A stretch of 64,000 bases of DNA. Origin: Calothrix sp. PCC 7507. GTDB taxonomy: Bacteria > Cyanobacteriota > Cyanobacteriia > Cyanobacteriales > Nostocaceae. The stretch lies in NCBI RefSeq assembly GCF_000316575.1, contig NC_019682.1, positions 1,178,001 through 1,242,000 on the forward strand, written 5' to 3'. Below the pieces are notes generated by a model. It saw nothing but the letters and a program-made list of their open reading frames with translations. It searched no databases and was not told where the DNA came from. This document shows positions 43,206-53,841 of the stretch, one piece after another. The position numbers and the translations under genes were made by a program. The first letter of the stretch is position 1. The number at the start of each line of letters is the position of its first letter.

Positions 43206-44332
43206 CACAAATTCCCCCGAGAAGCCTGTTCACGCTCGATCGCTTCAAATAGAGCCTTGAAATTGCCATTACCAAACCCCTGCGCGCCTTTGCGTTGAAT
43301 GATTTCTATAAAAAACGTCGGTCGAGTTACTAACGGTTTAGTAAATATTTGTAAAAGATATCCCTCATCATCTCGATCAAGCAAAATTCTGAGTTCTTGT
43401 AAAGTATCAATATCTTCATCAATTACACCAATAGATTGTGGCAAATTATCATAATAAGCGTCTGGTGTTTCTAGAAATTCAATGCCGTTGTGACGCAATT
43501 GTTTTACTGTCTGAATAATGTCATTAGTTCTCAGGGCAATATGTTGTACACCGGGTCCATAATGAAAGTCTAAATACTCTTGAATTTGTGATTTACGATA
43601 ACCTTGTGCGGGTTCGTTAATGGGAAACTTAATTTGCCCAGTATTATTTTGCAAAACTTTTGACATTAGCGATGAATATTGAGTTGAAATATCATCACTA
43701 GTGAACTCTTGCTGCTGCTTAAAGTCCAACACTTTACGATAGAAATCAACCCATAGATCCATTTTTCCTAACTCGACACTCAAAACAATGTGGTCAATTG
43801 CCGTGAGATTAGTTGGTGCAGACTGAGGTAGATTTTGCATGTAACGATATTGTGGTGCAAACTCAGTATAGTGATTGCGTTGTATGAATGAATGATTTAA
43901 GTCTCCGCTGTAGCTAGCAATAGTTGCTTTCACAATACTGCCGTTTTCTCCTTCTAAAAGCGTTGGTGCTAATATTGGTCTAGCACCGCGTGCAACGGCG
44001 ATGTTGAAGCAAGCACGAGCATCATCAACAAGTAAAGCGATGTCGTGAACTCCGTCGCCATGCAATTTAACATATTCTGCAATTGGCCCATCTGGCGTTA
44101 GTGGAGAGGTCAAAACAAAGCGAATATTAGACTGTTCTAAGACAAACGAGCTGCGATCGCGCACACCGGTTTCGAGTCCAGCATAGGCGATCAGTCTAAA
44201 GCCAAAGAATCTGCAATAAAAATGAGCAGCTTGTTGAGCATTGCCGACATAAAATTCTACATAGTCAATTTTTTTGAGTTTGATTAAACTGTCATCTTGT
44301 AACTGGACTGATTCATTTTCTGTGATTTGCAT
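43205..44332 (-). CDS. hppD: 4-Hydroxyphenylpyruvate dioxygenase
   Basis: 375 residues from the ATG at 44332; a GTG at 44380 gives a longer form less like the family. Two vicinal oxygen chelate domains are visible: the N-terminal from IDYVEFYVGNAQQAAHFYCR, the C-terminal with the Fe(II) ligands in IDHIVLSV and VQHIALRT, and the C-terminal Glu in FFIEIIQRKGAQGFG. The enzyme turns 4-hydroxyphenylpyruvate into homogentisate, for tyrosine breakdown and tocopherol synthesis in cyanobacteria. Confidence 0.9.
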   Translation of the reverse strand: MQITENESVQLQDDSLIKLKKIDYVEFYVGNAQQAAHFYCRFFGFRLIAYAGLETGVRDRSSFVLEQSNIRFVLTSPLTPDGPIAEYVKLHGDGVHDIALLVDDARACFNIAVARGARPILAPTLLEGENGSIVKATIASYSGDLNHSFIQRNHYTEFAPQYRYMQNLPQSAPTNLTAIDHIVLSVELGKMDLWVDFYRKVLDFKQQQEFTSDDISTQYSSLMSKVLQNNTGQIKFPINEPAQGYRKSQIQEYLDFHYGPGVQHIALRTNDIIQTVKQLRHNGIEFLETPDAYYDNLPQSIGVIDEDIDTLQELRILLDRDDEGYLLQIFTKPLVTRPTFFIEIIQRKGAQGFGNGNFKALFEAIEREQASRGNL

Positions 44333-44380
44333 GGTTGTTTTTTCAATTTGACTAGATATCAATGTCTTAAGTTTCAGCAC

Positions 44381-45177
44381 ATCAGTTCCAGATGTTGGGA
44401 AGTATAAACTACAAATGATTTGACTGAAATATAAAATAAACTAAATTGCACATTTTGACGTTAAAATTGATATTATCTCTACCCTTTGGGAAACCGACGG
44501 CAGAGGGTCTATGTCTTTTGAAATACAAATGACCATATATAGGACTAGTATTTGATTTTTGAAATACATGCAGGCATTGCCCAACCTAATGAAGATTTTT
44601 CACAAATTATTTATGATTTCTATAGATATCCTCTGCGGTCAAAGACACTGTTAGTAGCTGGCTTCCCAGAAAAGGTAAACTTGTAAATATGCACATTTAA
44701 TCTGTCACAGCTGATTTTAATTTTCGACTTATTAAGAGTCGCAGTTTTGATACGGCTTTATTAATTTATGTAACATTTTTTCCCGGATTTGGGAATAATC
44801 CTAGAGATAGTTTGCGATCGCGCTGTGTCAGTCCAGTAGGGTGCGTTAGACGGAACGTCGTAACGCACCGAAAATCTCAGCTGGTGCGTTGCAATAAGGC
44901 ATAACACTACGAACAGAGGATTTGGGGCGATTAGATCATTTGTGTGTACACCGTAGCCATGTGACAGTAAGTCTGGAAAAATTCAACTATTTGGGTTATT
45001 AAAAATAGGCTTTTTCCAAAAACTGCATATCCCCCGAATGAGCCAGAAATATAGATCAATAAGCAGGAAAGCATCGCCACTATCGTGCTTTGGTGAGTCA
45101 AAGTGGGTTGGGTGTTATCATGGCTGCTTGCAGGAATATTTTGGGGAGCGATCGCCGCTAGAAGTGCCAGATTTTTA
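44381..45177. other. Intergenic region upstream of the caspase gene
   Basis: A ~800-bp stretch without a credible gene. It contains the hairpin GGTGCGTTA...TAACGCACC at 44840-44869, the same repeat as at 2722-2748, and ends in the promoter motif at 45178. A reverse frame at 44931-45188 is hydrophobic but starts at TTG inside that motif, so I do not call it. Confidence 0.5.
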
Positions 45178-45207
45178 CATACCCCCAAAAATCCTAGAAA
45201 TATAAAT
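45178..45207 (+). promoter_or_regulatory. Promoter-like motif P1 (CATACCCCC ... TATAAAT)
   Basis: CATACC at 45178-45183 and TATAAA at 45201-45206, 17 bp apart, in the spacing of a sigma-70-type promoter. The same arrangement occurs at 53811 and 57826. Confidence 0.6.
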
Positions 45208-45241
45208 AACTAGAAAATCTGAAACCATAACTAAAAATTCT

Positions 45242-47482
45242 ATGAAACGCCGTCATTTTCTGCAATTCACTGGTTCTACTCTGGCAACACTGGGTTTAAC
45301 TCAGTTGGACATTATACAACATGGGGATACGTATGCTAAAGTCCTGGCACAAAATACTGGACGTAAATTAGCCCTCTTAGTAGGTATTAACAAGTACGCA
45401 AATGGGATGAATCCGCTCTATGGTTGCGTTAATGATGTTTTATTACAAAAAAATTTATTAATCTACCGCTTTGGTTTTAATCCCAACGATATAAAAATCC
45501 TGATTGATGAACAAGCTACCCGTCAAGGTATCCTGACTGCATTTGAGCAACATCTGATTAATCAAGCCAAACCTGGGGATACAGTAGTATTTCATTTTTC
45601 CGGACATGGTTCCCAGGTTGTCGATCCCGATAAAGATAATCGTGATGGTTTGAATAGTACGCTGGTGCCAATCGATTCTGGTTACAATGCCTCTGGTGGT
45701 GTGGTGCAAGACATCATGGGACACACGCTGTTTTTACTTATGTATGCGTTGAAAACAGATAATGTCACCGTTGTTTTGGATAGCTGCCATTCGGGGGGTG
45801 CAAAACGAGGAAATTTTGTAGTTCGTTCCCGTGATGGTGGGAATAAATTTCAAGCCCTTCCCCAAGAATTTGCTTATCAAAAACAGTGGTTAAAAAGGTT
45901 AAATTTATCTCCCCAAGAATTTATTAAACTACGTCGTCAAGGTGTTGCCAAAGGTGTAGTCATTGCTTCAGCAAAACGCGATCAATATGCAGCAGATGCA
46001 CCTTTTAATGATTTTCATGCAGGTGCATTTACCTATATATTTACCCAATATCTTTGGCAACAAACAGCAAATCAATCAATCAATCGAGCATTTGTTGATG
46101 TTAATCGCAGTACAAAAATTTTGTCAAGCAATAGTGGCATTTTCCAAGAACCAGAAATAGAACTAAATAAGAAACAAAATTCTAATCCAGTAATTTACTT
46201 TACTCCTTTTAATACATCTTATGCTGAAGCAGTGGTGACACAAGTAAAGGGTGACAAAGTGGAATTGTGGCTGGGTGGAATCGATGCGCGATCGCTCGAA
46301 GCTTTTAACCAAGAAGCTGCTTTTAGTACGGTTAATACCAGCAGTCAAGAAACAGGAATTGTTAAGTTAGAATCGCGTCAGGGATTGATTGGGAAAGGTA
46401 AATTTATTGCTGGTGCAAGGGGAAATTCACCAATTAAGCTGGGGACACTTTTGCAAGAAAGAATTCGTGGTATCCCCAAAAATTTAACATTAAAAATTGG
46501 TTTGGACAATAGTTTTGATGGTGTTACTACTACCCAAGCGCAACAAGCTTTACAAGCTATCAATCGGGTTACTCCCTTAGCTTTGAGACAGCAAGAAGTG
46601 CAATATATTTTTGGTCTTATGACCGAAACTAGATATCGGCAATTACAGAAATTCGGGGTTATAAATTTACCTACTGTGAGTAGTTTGGGTTTATTTTTAC
46701 CCTCCCTCGACCAAATTGTGACGGATTCGTTTGGCGCAACCAATGAAACTGTGACTGATGCAGTCAAGCGTTTACAACCAAAATTTAAATCCCTCCTGGC
46801 AGCACGCATTGTTAAACAAATGCTAGGTAATAATAGTACATCACTATTAAAAGTTATAGCTTCGATGCAGCTTGCTGGAAGTCAAAAAATTATTAGCAAA
46901 GCTTTACCAACTCGCGGAATTACCAAACAAGCAAATGGGGATACAACTAAACCAAATAAACCAATTATTCAAGATGGCGAAATTCCTAAGTTACCAGTTG
47001 GTACACAAGTGAAATTTACAATTGAAAATCAAGAATTAGTACCTATTTATATCAGCGTTTTAGTCATTGATGCTGCAGGTGAAATGGCGATAATATTTCC
47101 CAATAACTGGACGGCTTCGGAAGATGCAGCATTACTACCAGCCAAAGATAAACGCATAATTCCTGGTAATGATGATGGCTTTAAACTAACTATCGGTAAA
47201 CCTTTGGGAATTACAGAAGCATTAATTATTAGCAGTACATCTCCACTGCGAAATTCCCTCAAAGCACTCAAAGAAATCGCGACTAGAGGGAAAATTACAC
47301 GCGGACCAATTGCAGCAAATAATGATGAATTTTTGGAGATCACCGATAAATTACTTGCAGACTTAGATGCTGGGACACGGGGAGGTATCACCGTGGAAGA
47401 TGTACAATTATCTGCGGGAGTGCGGGGTGTAGATGCAAAGAAACTTGCAACAATAGCGATCGCATTTGAAGTGGTTGGTTGA
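45242..47482 (+). CDS. Caspase-like (peptidase C14) protein with Tat-like signal
   Basis: 746 residues. The N-terminus (MKRRHFLQFTGSTLATLGLT) has a twin-arginine-type signal, so export is likely. The C14 caspase domain (about 40-290) has the catalytic His122 in HFSGHGSQV and Cys182 in VVLDSCHSGG. A long C-terminal region has a DUF4384-like segment (VKFTIENQELVPIYISVLVI...AIIFPNNW). Such proteins are widespread in filamentous cyanobacteria and are candidates for roles in cell death or peptide processing. It is the first gene after promoter motif P1. Confidence 0.9.
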   Translation: MKRRHFLQFTGSTLATLGLTQLDIIQHGDTYAKVLAQNTGRKLALLVGINKYANGMNPLYGCVNDVLLQKNLLIYRFGFNPNDIKILIDEQATRQGILTAFEQHLINQAKPGDTVVFHFSGHGSQVVDPDKDNRDGLNSTLVPIDSGYNASGGVVQDIMGHTLFLLMYALKTDNVTVVLDSCHSGGAKRGNFVVRSRDGGNKFQALPQEFAYQKQWLKRLNLSPQEFIKLRRQGVAKGVVIASAKRDQYAADAPFNDFHAGAFTYIFTQYLWQQTANQSINRAFVDVNRSTKILSSNSGIFQEPEIELNKKQNSNPVIYFTPFNTSYAEAVVTQVKGDKVELWLGGIDARSLEAFNQEAAFSTVNTSSQETGIVKLESRQGLIGKGKFIAGARGNSPIKLGTLLQERIRGIPKNLTLKIGLDNSFDGVTTTQAQQALQAINRVTPLALRQQEVQYIFGLMTETRYRQLQKFGVINLPTVSSLGLFLPSLDQIVTDSFGATNETVTDAVKRLQPKFKSLLAARIVKQMLGNNSTSLLKVIASMQLAGSQKIISKALPTRGITKQANGDTTKPNKPIIQDGEIPKLPVGTQVKFTIENQELVPIYISVLVIDAAGEMAIIFPNNWTASEDAALLPAKDKRIIPGNDDGFKLTIGKPLGITEALIISSTSPLRNSLKALKEIATRGKITRGPIAANNDEFLEITDKLLADLDAGTRGGITVEDVQLSAGVRGVDAKKLATIAIAFEVVG

Positions 47483-47581
47483 AGTTGAAAAAATGGTAGT
47501 TAAGTTACCTGTGCTACTCTATACCTACCTCGTCACTGACTGAGAGATAAACCAAGCCAATGATTGCAAGTAAATAGTGAA

Positions 47582-48994
47582 ATGACCAAGTTAAAATACT
47601 ACACCCTAGTAATTCTTAACAACGCAGGAAAACGCCAACTTAGAGAAATCGAAATTGCCAAGATTTTTTTTACAGATACTTTTGCTGATTTCAGCGTGAT
47701 AGAGGAGGTATCGGATACATTAATTCAAAAGCAATTACTAGAAACATATCAAAATAATTTAGGTAACTCTAGCTTATTCGCACAACGCTGTTTACTTTGT
47801 TTTATTTCTTGGCAAATCGAGCAAGTATGTTTATCTTTAGCACAAAAATTTGGCAATTTGCATGGTTTTAGTCGTCACGATTTATTACCTTATGTTCTTG
47901 ATGATGATGGTAGTTTACAAACATCAACTACTTATAAATGTTTTAGTAGAGAAATCTTAGAAACTTTTGATCCGGATAAAAGTAACTTAAATACTTGGAC
48001 AAATCGAAAAGTCAAACAGCACCGAGAAATAAACAAATTTTTATTGGAGTGCGGTTTATATTTTGTGACTGATTGGGCAATACTGAATGATACCAGACCA
48101 CAACAATTAAAAAATATTTTAGGTGAATTTCATTCACTGACAAATTCAGAAATTGCAGAAACTCAGAAATTGCTGGAAGCATATCACAAAATATATCGTA
48201 CCGAGAGATGCCGTCAACAGGCTGATAGTAAAACTAAAGGTAGATGTCATCCACCGACAATCCAACAATTAGAGGAAATGACTGAGATATTAAAAACAAA
48301 AGGAATTGATAGTATCTCGACAAAAACCATTATGCAAAAGTTACAAAGTCTTGCTGATAAGCTACGACAATATCGCATTCATGTTAGAAGTGGTTCATTA
48401 TTTACAGTATCTCTGGATGCAGAATTGAATGAAAATTTTACTTTTATAGAGCAAATTTATGACCCCAATTCCGAAAATATAATTATAGAAGCAGATACCA
48501 CGACAGAGTTTTTAGAAATATATCGCGCACAATTTTTAAATTGTCTTGATAATTCCTTGAATACTGTAATAGAATCAAGGGTGAAAAAACTACAAAATAA
48601 AGATACAGATAAAGCAAATAAATTTCTCACAGCGCTGCAATTATTCCACTGTCAAAGATTATCAATGGGTAATATCGCCAAACAATTAGGTTTACGTGCC
48701 CAAGATGCCGTAGCCCGCTTATTAAAGCTTAAGGAATTTCGCGCCGATGTACGACAAGAAATTTTAGTAAAATTGCAAGAGCAGGTAATCGAGCTAGCAC
48801 AAAAATATTCAACTCCAAAACAACTGAAAATTTTAGAAGCACAAATTAAAGAGGTGCTTGATGAACAAATTATTAATGTAATTTCTCAAGCCGAATTAGA
48901 AGCAGCAACTATGCAAAGTAATGTTACAATTAGTGAATTTTCTAAAAGGCTTTGCAGACTATTAAATGATAGGGTGAAAATCATAAATTCCTAG
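47582..48994 (+). CDS. Sigma-70-factor-like regulator of the CHAT/caspase cluster (putative)
   Basis: 470 residues from the ATG at 47582 (TTG at 47564 gives 6 more). Central segments FDPDKSNLNTWTNRKVKQHR and LYFVTDWAILNDT recall sigma region 2, and LSMGNIAKQLGLRAQDAVAR recalls a region-4 helix-turn-helix. Related cyanobacterial proteins are sometimes annotated as sigma-70 family and often precede DUF1822 genes. It may direct transcription from the CATACCCCC-type promoters, which is speculative. It is not an ordinary HTH regulator by length. Confidence 0.5.
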   Translation: MTKLKYYTLVILNNAGKRQLREIEIAKIFFTDTFADFSVIEEVSDTLIQKQLLETYQNNLGNSSLFAQRCLLCFISWQIEQVCLSLAQKFGNLHGFSRHDLLPYVLDDDGSLQTSTTYKCFSREILETFDPDKSNLNTWTNRKVKQHREINKFLLECGLYFVTDWAILNDTRPQQLKNILGEFHSLTNSEIAETQKLLEAYHKIYRTERCRQQADSKTKGRCHPPTIQQLEEMTEILKTKGIDSISTKTIMQKLQSLADKLRQYRIHVRSGSLFTVSLDAELNENFTFIEQIYDPNSENIIIEADTTTEFLEIYRAQFLNCLDNSLNTVIESRVKKLQNKDTDKANKFLTALQLFHCQRLSMGNIAKQLGLRAQDAVARLLKLKEFRADVRQEILVKLQEQVIELAQKYSTPKQLKILEAQIKEVLDEQIINVISQAELEAATMQSNVTISEFSKRLCRLLNDRVKIINS

Positions 48995-49123
48995 GGTATG
49001 TGATGCCCAACTAAAAACTTATAGCATCACGACGCACCAACAATAATTATTATGAGGCAAAAGCTCGATTTATAACTTTTATTTTATTCCCTGTTCCCCC
49101 TTCTCTCCTCTCATAAAATAATT

Positions 49124-50470
49124 ATGAGTAATATAACAATGTCACTTGAATTTGAACGATTACCAACTGAAGCCCTAAGTATCGAACCCAAAGACATCGA
49201 TCAAGCGATCGCATTGAGTAATCAAATTCCAGATGATTCCCGTCAATGGCAAACTTATCTGAATGGTTTAGCGTTATTCACCTTGAAAAAATGGTTAGAA
49301 GAACGGGATGATAATCTCACTGTTAATTGGCAAAAATCGACTATTTCTAAACCCGAACTAGCCAATGTATTTCCTATTGTGACTAATTTACAAGTTAGTC
49401 AATTCAGAATTTGCCTAATTACTGTTGGTAGTATATTTAGTGATGGAGTCTATTTATCACGATTAGCTGTCGATTTACCTGAATTTATTCCCCATTTTTA
49501 TGTACTTGTGGAAGTATTAGAAGAACAAGATTACGGGATTGTTATAGGAGTAATAGATTATCAAAAATTAAGGGAAAATATCACAGCTTCGTCCAATATA
49601 GATATTCAAGTAGATTGGACATATAAAATACCTTTAGATTGGTTTGAAAAAGACCCTAATAATTTATTACTATATTTACGTGCTTTGAAACCCGAAGCAA
49701 TTCCTTTACCTATATTACCAACAAATCGTCATGAACAATTAACAGCAATTGAAAATGAATTAGTCAGATTATTACCTCAGTTGCAGGCACCAGAAATCGA
49801 ACTTTGGCAAGTTTTAAATTGGGAACAGGGGAGTGTAGTTTTAACTGCTCCTGATTTACTTGATTGGGTATATAAATTACAAACTGATAATTTAGAAACA
49901 GCAGACTTAGGCTCCCGAGAAACATATTTATTAGATTTAATCAGATTAATAGCACAACCTGCCATAAATTTAGGACGGTGGTTGTGGGATGAATTAGATG
50001 AAATTGGAGAATCATTATCTTGGCAGCTATTAAATTTAACACCTGCAAGACAATTTCGCAGTCCAGTAGAAGAATTTGCAGTAATTAAATCACAATTACA
50101 AACCCAAGGTGTAGAAATTCCTATAGTTGCTAGGTGCGGACATCATAATTTTAACTTGGCTGGAAATCCGTTGAGAATATATGCTGTTGCGTGGAATTCA
50201 TCGACAAAAAATGACCCGGATACATGGAGTTTGTTGTTAATTTTAGGCGCACCTGCACCAAATAGTTTACCTCATAATTTGAAGTTTCGTTTGAGCGATC
50301 GCACTGGAATTTTGACACAACAGCAGCTAAATCCACAACAGTTTAATTCTTATCTGTTTACTGCTGTAGCTGGTACTTGGGATGAGAAGTTTATTGCCAG
50401 TGTGAGTATAGCAGAGGGTGTTGAGGTGACGTTACCGCCATTTGCATTTGATATTAGACAATCAGCTTGA
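49124..50470 (+). CDS. DUF1822 family protein
   Basis: 448 residues, no signal peptide. The start segment MSLEFERLPTEALSIEPKDI and the LNGLALFTLKKWLEER block match DUF1822, a family restricted to cyanobacteria and usually found beside CHASE2 and CHAT genes. Function is unknown. The gene is followed 21 bp later by the CHAT-CHASE2 gene. Confidence 0.8.
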   Translation: MSNITMSLEFERLPTEALSIEPKDIDQAIALSNQIPDDSRQWQTYLNGLALFTLKKWLEERDDNLTVNWQKSTISKPELANVFPIVTNLQVSQFRICLITVGSIFSDGVYLSRLAVDLPEFIPHFYVLVEVLEEQDYGIVIGVIDYQKLRENITASSNIDIQVDWTYKIPLDWFEKDPNNLLLYLRALKPEAIPLPILPTNRHEQLTAIENELVRLLPQLQAPEIELWQVLNWEQGSVVLTAPDLLDWVYKLQTDNLETADLGSRETYLLDLIRLIAQPAINLGRWLWDELDEIGESLSWQLLNLTPARQFRSPVEEFAVIKSQLQTQGVEIPIVARCGHHNFNLAGNPLRIYAVAWNSSTKNDPDTWSLLLILGAPAPNSLPHNLKFRLSDRTGILTQQQLNPQQFNSYLFTAVAGTWDEKFIASVSIAEGVEVTLPPFAFDIRQSA

Positions 50471-50491
50471 TAGAGGCAAGTAGACAGAATA

Positions 50492-52963
50492 ATGACTAAA
50501 TTTTATCTGCAAGTGCAACAAGTTGAGAACAAATGTTTATTTCAACTCTCGTGGAATCATAACCAAAAAATTACGGCAGAACTTCCCTATCCCGAAAATA
50601 TCATTTCTGACTATAAAACATGGCAGGGTATTTATCATAATTTTTACAGTCAAGAATTCCGGGGAAAAGTGATTAATACAGGTGTTGTTGCACCCCCTAT
50701 GGTGGATTGGCAAGCGCAATTAGTCCAAGCGGAAGCAAAACTGTTATATGAATTTCATCAATGGTTACGCGGTAAGGAGTTATATGATATTCGCTCAATT
50801 TTAACCGCAATTAATATTAATAATCAGGATGCGATTAATCAACAATTAAATAAGCTTAAAAATACCTCTACAGAATTTATTGCAGATATATTTATTAGTT
50901 GTAATACTCCCGAATTAACACGTTTGCCTTGGGAGTCATGGGAGATTAGTACACAATTTTCGACAACTAAGCTGCGTATTGCTCGTCAACCATTGAATAT
51001 CTATCAAAGTATAAAAAAAAGAAAGATAACTCCCCGTCAAGTAAGAGTTTTAGCTATTTTTGGTGATGATAGTGGGTTGAATTTTGCACAAGAGAAAAAA
51101 GCTATATTAGCACTACAAAAACTAATTAAAGTCGATTTTATTTCTTGGCAAGAAGGTAAAGATATTCAAGGATTTAAATACGAAATAGTTGAGAAGCTGA
51201 CAAGTAACCAGGGATGGGATATTTTATATTTTGCTGGTCACAGTCGGGAAACAGATTTAACGGGAGGACAAATATCGATCGCACCCAATGCCACAATTTC
51301 CTTGAGTGAAATTGAGAAACCATTAACTACCGCAATTGAGAAGGGATTACAGTTTGCTTTATTCAACTCCTGTGATGGATTAAGTATTGCGAATAAATTA
51401 ATAGAATTGGGTTTAAATCAAGTTGCTATTATGCGCGAACCGATACATAATCGTGTTGCCGAAGAGATTTTTATCCAGTTTTTAAACAATGTTTCCCAAT
51501 ATCAAGATGTCCATCAAGCATTATTAAGAGCTTGTGATTATCTCAAACTCGAAAAAAATCTTACCTATCCCAGTGCTTATTTAATTCCTTCCTTATTTCG
51601 CCATCCTTCATCACCTTTATTTCGGCTAGAACCCTTTGGATTTAAGCAATATATTAAAAGATTAACACCAACACCTTTAGAAGCAGTTACAATTTCAGCT
51701 TTAGCATTAATTAGTTTACAAATTCCCTTACAAGCTTGGTTATTAGAAAAACGGATTTTAGTCCAAGCAATGTATCGTAACATGACAAATCAAGTTGTTC
51801 CAAAAACGACTCCTCCGATACTTTTAGTGCAAATAGATAACGAATCAATAAACAAAGCTGGGATTTTAACTCCTCGACCAATAGACCGTGCATATATGGC
51901 ACAAATTATTGATAAACTGGTGGAATTAAAAGCGCCTGTTGTCGGTATCGATTACTTATTAGATAGACCCGATTTAAAACGCGATCGCACTCTCTCTAAA
52001 TCACTTCAAGCTGGATTCAACGATTCGTCGCAACCGACACGCTTCGTATTTGCCACAACCCGCGATTCCCAAGGTAAATGGTTAAAGGTGCATCCACAAA
52101 TTGCCAGCCCTAACTGGAGTTTGGCTGGAGAAATTGAAATTTTACCTGGGTGGTATATGCAACTATTGCCGAGTCATAAATCAAACCCAAAACCCAGATC
52201 TTTTGCTTATCTTTTAGCTGTTTCTCAACAGTTACGGCAACTTTCTAATTCATTGCCACCGCAACTAACAAGCAAACAAGATTTGTGGAATTATATTAAT
52301 AATACAGCATTGACATCAACGCGATACTCCGCAAGATCGCAACTACAACCATTAACAGCATTTAGTTACAACCTACATCAAATGTGGTTACATCCGATCA
52401 TAGACTTTTCTATTCCTCCCCAACAGATATATCAAACCATCCCTGCGTGGAAATTATTAGAACATCAAACCATTTCCAGTTTGCCACAAAAATTACAGCA
52501 GCAAATCGTCATCGTCGCACCAGGAGGTTACGAAGAAGCGGGAACTGGACAAGACAACGAGGATAATTTCAAGTTACCTGCTGCAATGGGTTATTGGCGA
52601 CATCAAGATAACCCAGATAATACTCGTGGGGTACTCACAGGTGGCGAAATTCACGCCTATATGACCCATCACTACCTCAATAATAGGATGATTATTCCAA
52701 TTCCCGATTTGTGGGCGATCGCTTTAGCTATATTACTAGGTAAATTTATATCAGAATATCTCATGAATAATCCGGAACAAAGGCGACAATTGGTGATTCT
52801 ATTAAGTGTGGGTTCTACAGCTTATACACTAATTAGCCTAGAACTTTACATCTCATCAGCCGCAATTCTTGTACCTTGGTTGTTGCCAACAACAACTTTT
52901 TGGTTATACATTTTGCGTTGTATTTTTAAGTTTAAGCAAGCAAAAATATTCACTGAAAAGTGA
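50492..52963 (+). CDS. CHAT-CHASE2 membrane protein
   Basis: 823 residues. The N-terminal half is a CHAT (caspase-like) peptidase domain: His250 in ILYFAGHSRE and Cys294 in FALFNSCDGLS keep both catalytic residues. A hydrophobic segment (about 405-425) anchors the following extracytoplasmic CHASE2 sensor domain (about 430-720; PPILLVQIDNESINKAG; VVGIDYLLDRPDL). Three membrane helices close the protein. It probably couples sensing outside the membrane to a cytoplasmic peptidase. Neighbours DUF1822 and DUF928 are its usual companions. Confidence 0.88.
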   Translation: MTKFYLQVQQVENKCLFQLSWNHNQKITAELPYPENIISDYKTWQGIYHNFYSQEFRGKVINTGVVAPPMVDWQAQLVQAEAKLLYEFHQWLRGKELYDIRSILTAININNQDAINQQLNKLKNTSTEFIADIFISCNTPELTRLPWESWEISTQFSTTKLRIARQPLNIYQSIKKRKITPRQVRVLAIFGDDSGLNFAQEKKAILALQKLIKVDFISWQEGKDIQGFKYEIVEKLTSNQGWDILYFAGHSRETDLTGGQISIAPNATISLSEIEKPLTTAIEKGLQFALFNSCDGLSIANKLIELGLNQVAIMREPIHNRVAEEIFIQFLNNVSQYQDVHQALLRACDYLKLEKNLTYPSAYLIPSLFRHPSSPLFRLEPFGFKQYIKRLTPTPLEAVTISALALISLQIPLQAWLLEKRILVQAMYRNMTNQVVPKTTPPILLVQIDNESINKAGILTPRPIDRAYMAQIIDKLVELKAPVVGIDYLLDRPDLKRDRTLSKSLQAGFNDSSQPTRFVFATTRDSQGKWLKVHPQIASPNWSLAGEIEILPGWYMQLLPSHKSNPKPRSFAYLLAVSQQLRQLSNSLPPQLTSKQDLWNYINNTALTSTRYSARSQLQPLTAFSYNLHQMWLHPIIDFSIPPQQIYQTIPAWKLLEHQTISSLPQKLQQQIVIVAPGGYEEAGTGQDNEDNFKLPAAMGYWRHQDNPDNTRGVLTGGEIHAYMTHHYLNNRMIIPIPDLWAIALAILLGKFISEYLMNNPEQRRQLVILLSVGSTAYTLISLELYISSAAILVPWLLPTTTFWLYILRCIFKFKQAKIFTEK

Positions 52964-52986
52964 TAATCAAGAAAAAAACTTAATCT

Positions 52987-53712
52987 ATGAATAAAATTAT
53001 ATTTATATTACGTATTTCCACATTATCATTTACAGTTTTTATTAGTTTATTCTCCTTCCTCATTCAACCCAGTTATTCTCAAGAAAATTCACCCAAACCC
53101 AATTTTTGGAATAAAATTTTTCAACCAGCACGCGACCCAGAACCTCCTATAAAACCACGTAAAGGTGGTTCTCGTCCTGGACAAACACTTTGTCTAATTT
53201 CTCCCGATGTACCTACTAAAACCAGAATTATTTGGACTACTAAACCCTTATTTATTTGGAAAAATGGAGAAGTTCCAAAAGGTAATAGAGTTGCAAAACT
53301 GGAAGAGGTTAAAAAAATTGCCGTGGGACTTCTCAATAGTCAAGAATATTTCAAAGCTCAAATCGTCACAGGGAAACAAAGCATAAGTTATCAAGGTGAA
53401 CCCTTAGAACCCGGTCAAACTTATAAATGGTTAATCTTTTTAAATCAAGAAAGTGCTTCCCCAGCGATATTTGTTCCCTTTCAAATTATGGAAACACCCC
53501 AAAGAAACCGCATCACCACTGAGTTAAAGCTTTTGGAAAGATTGCATAACCATAAAGATACAGATGCAGAAAACATCGCGTTAGTAAAAGCCAAATATTT
53601 TGCTGATAAAGGACTGTGGTCGGATGCATTACAGCAAGCATATTCTGTTCCTAAACCCTCATCAGAATTGTCTCAGATAATCAAAGATTTACCAAATCAG
53701 TTATGTGATTAA
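52987..53712 (+). CDS. DUF928 family exported protein
   Basis: 241 residues. Signal peptide (about 1-30), Pro-rich segment, then the DUF928 domain (LCLISPDVPTKTRIIWTTKPLFIWKN; the LEPGQTYKWLIFLNQ block). Family function is unknown, and members accompany CHAT/CHASE2 genes. It is the last gene before a strong terminator. Confidence 0.82.
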   Translation: MNKIIFILRISTLSFTVFISLFSFLIQPSYSQENSPKPNFWNKIFQPARDPEPPIKPRKGGSRPGQTLCLISPDVPTKTRIIWTTKPLFIWKNGEVPKGNRVAKLEEVKKIAVGLLNSQEYFKAQIVTGKQSISYQGEPLEPGQTYKWLIFLNQESASPAIFVPFQIMETPQRNRITTELKLLERLHNHKDTDAENIALVKAKYFADKGLWSDALQQAYSVPKPSSELSQIIKDLPNQLCD

Positions 53713-53725
53713 AAGATAACAGTAG

Positions 53726-53752
53726 AGTCTTAGCGCTGCTAAGACTTTTTTA
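53726..53752 (+). terminator. Intrinsic terminator closing the caspase-DUF928 unit
   Basis: Perfect 9-bp stem AGTCTTAGC/GCTAAGACT with loop GCT, followed by a T-run. It separates the DUF928 gene from the CHAT genes. Confidence 0.9.
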
Positions 53753-53810
53753 TTTGTGAAGTTTATTTATACAACACCATTTTTTTAATTAAATCATTTT
53801 CCTAAAATTG

Positions 53811-53841
53811 CATACCCCCATCTTGACTGAGAAATATAAAT
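53811..53841 (+). promoter_or_regulatory. Promoter-like motif P2 (CATACCCCC ... TATAAAT)
   Basis: CATACC at 53811-53816 and TATAAA at 53835-53840, 18 bp apart. Matches P1 over CATACCCCC and GAAATATAAATAA. Confidence 0.6.

Noticed and set aside
44931-45188. 85-codon reverse open frame with a hydrophobic stretch
   Set aside because: Starts at TTG inside the conserved promoter motif of the caspase gene and has no RBS or family pattern.
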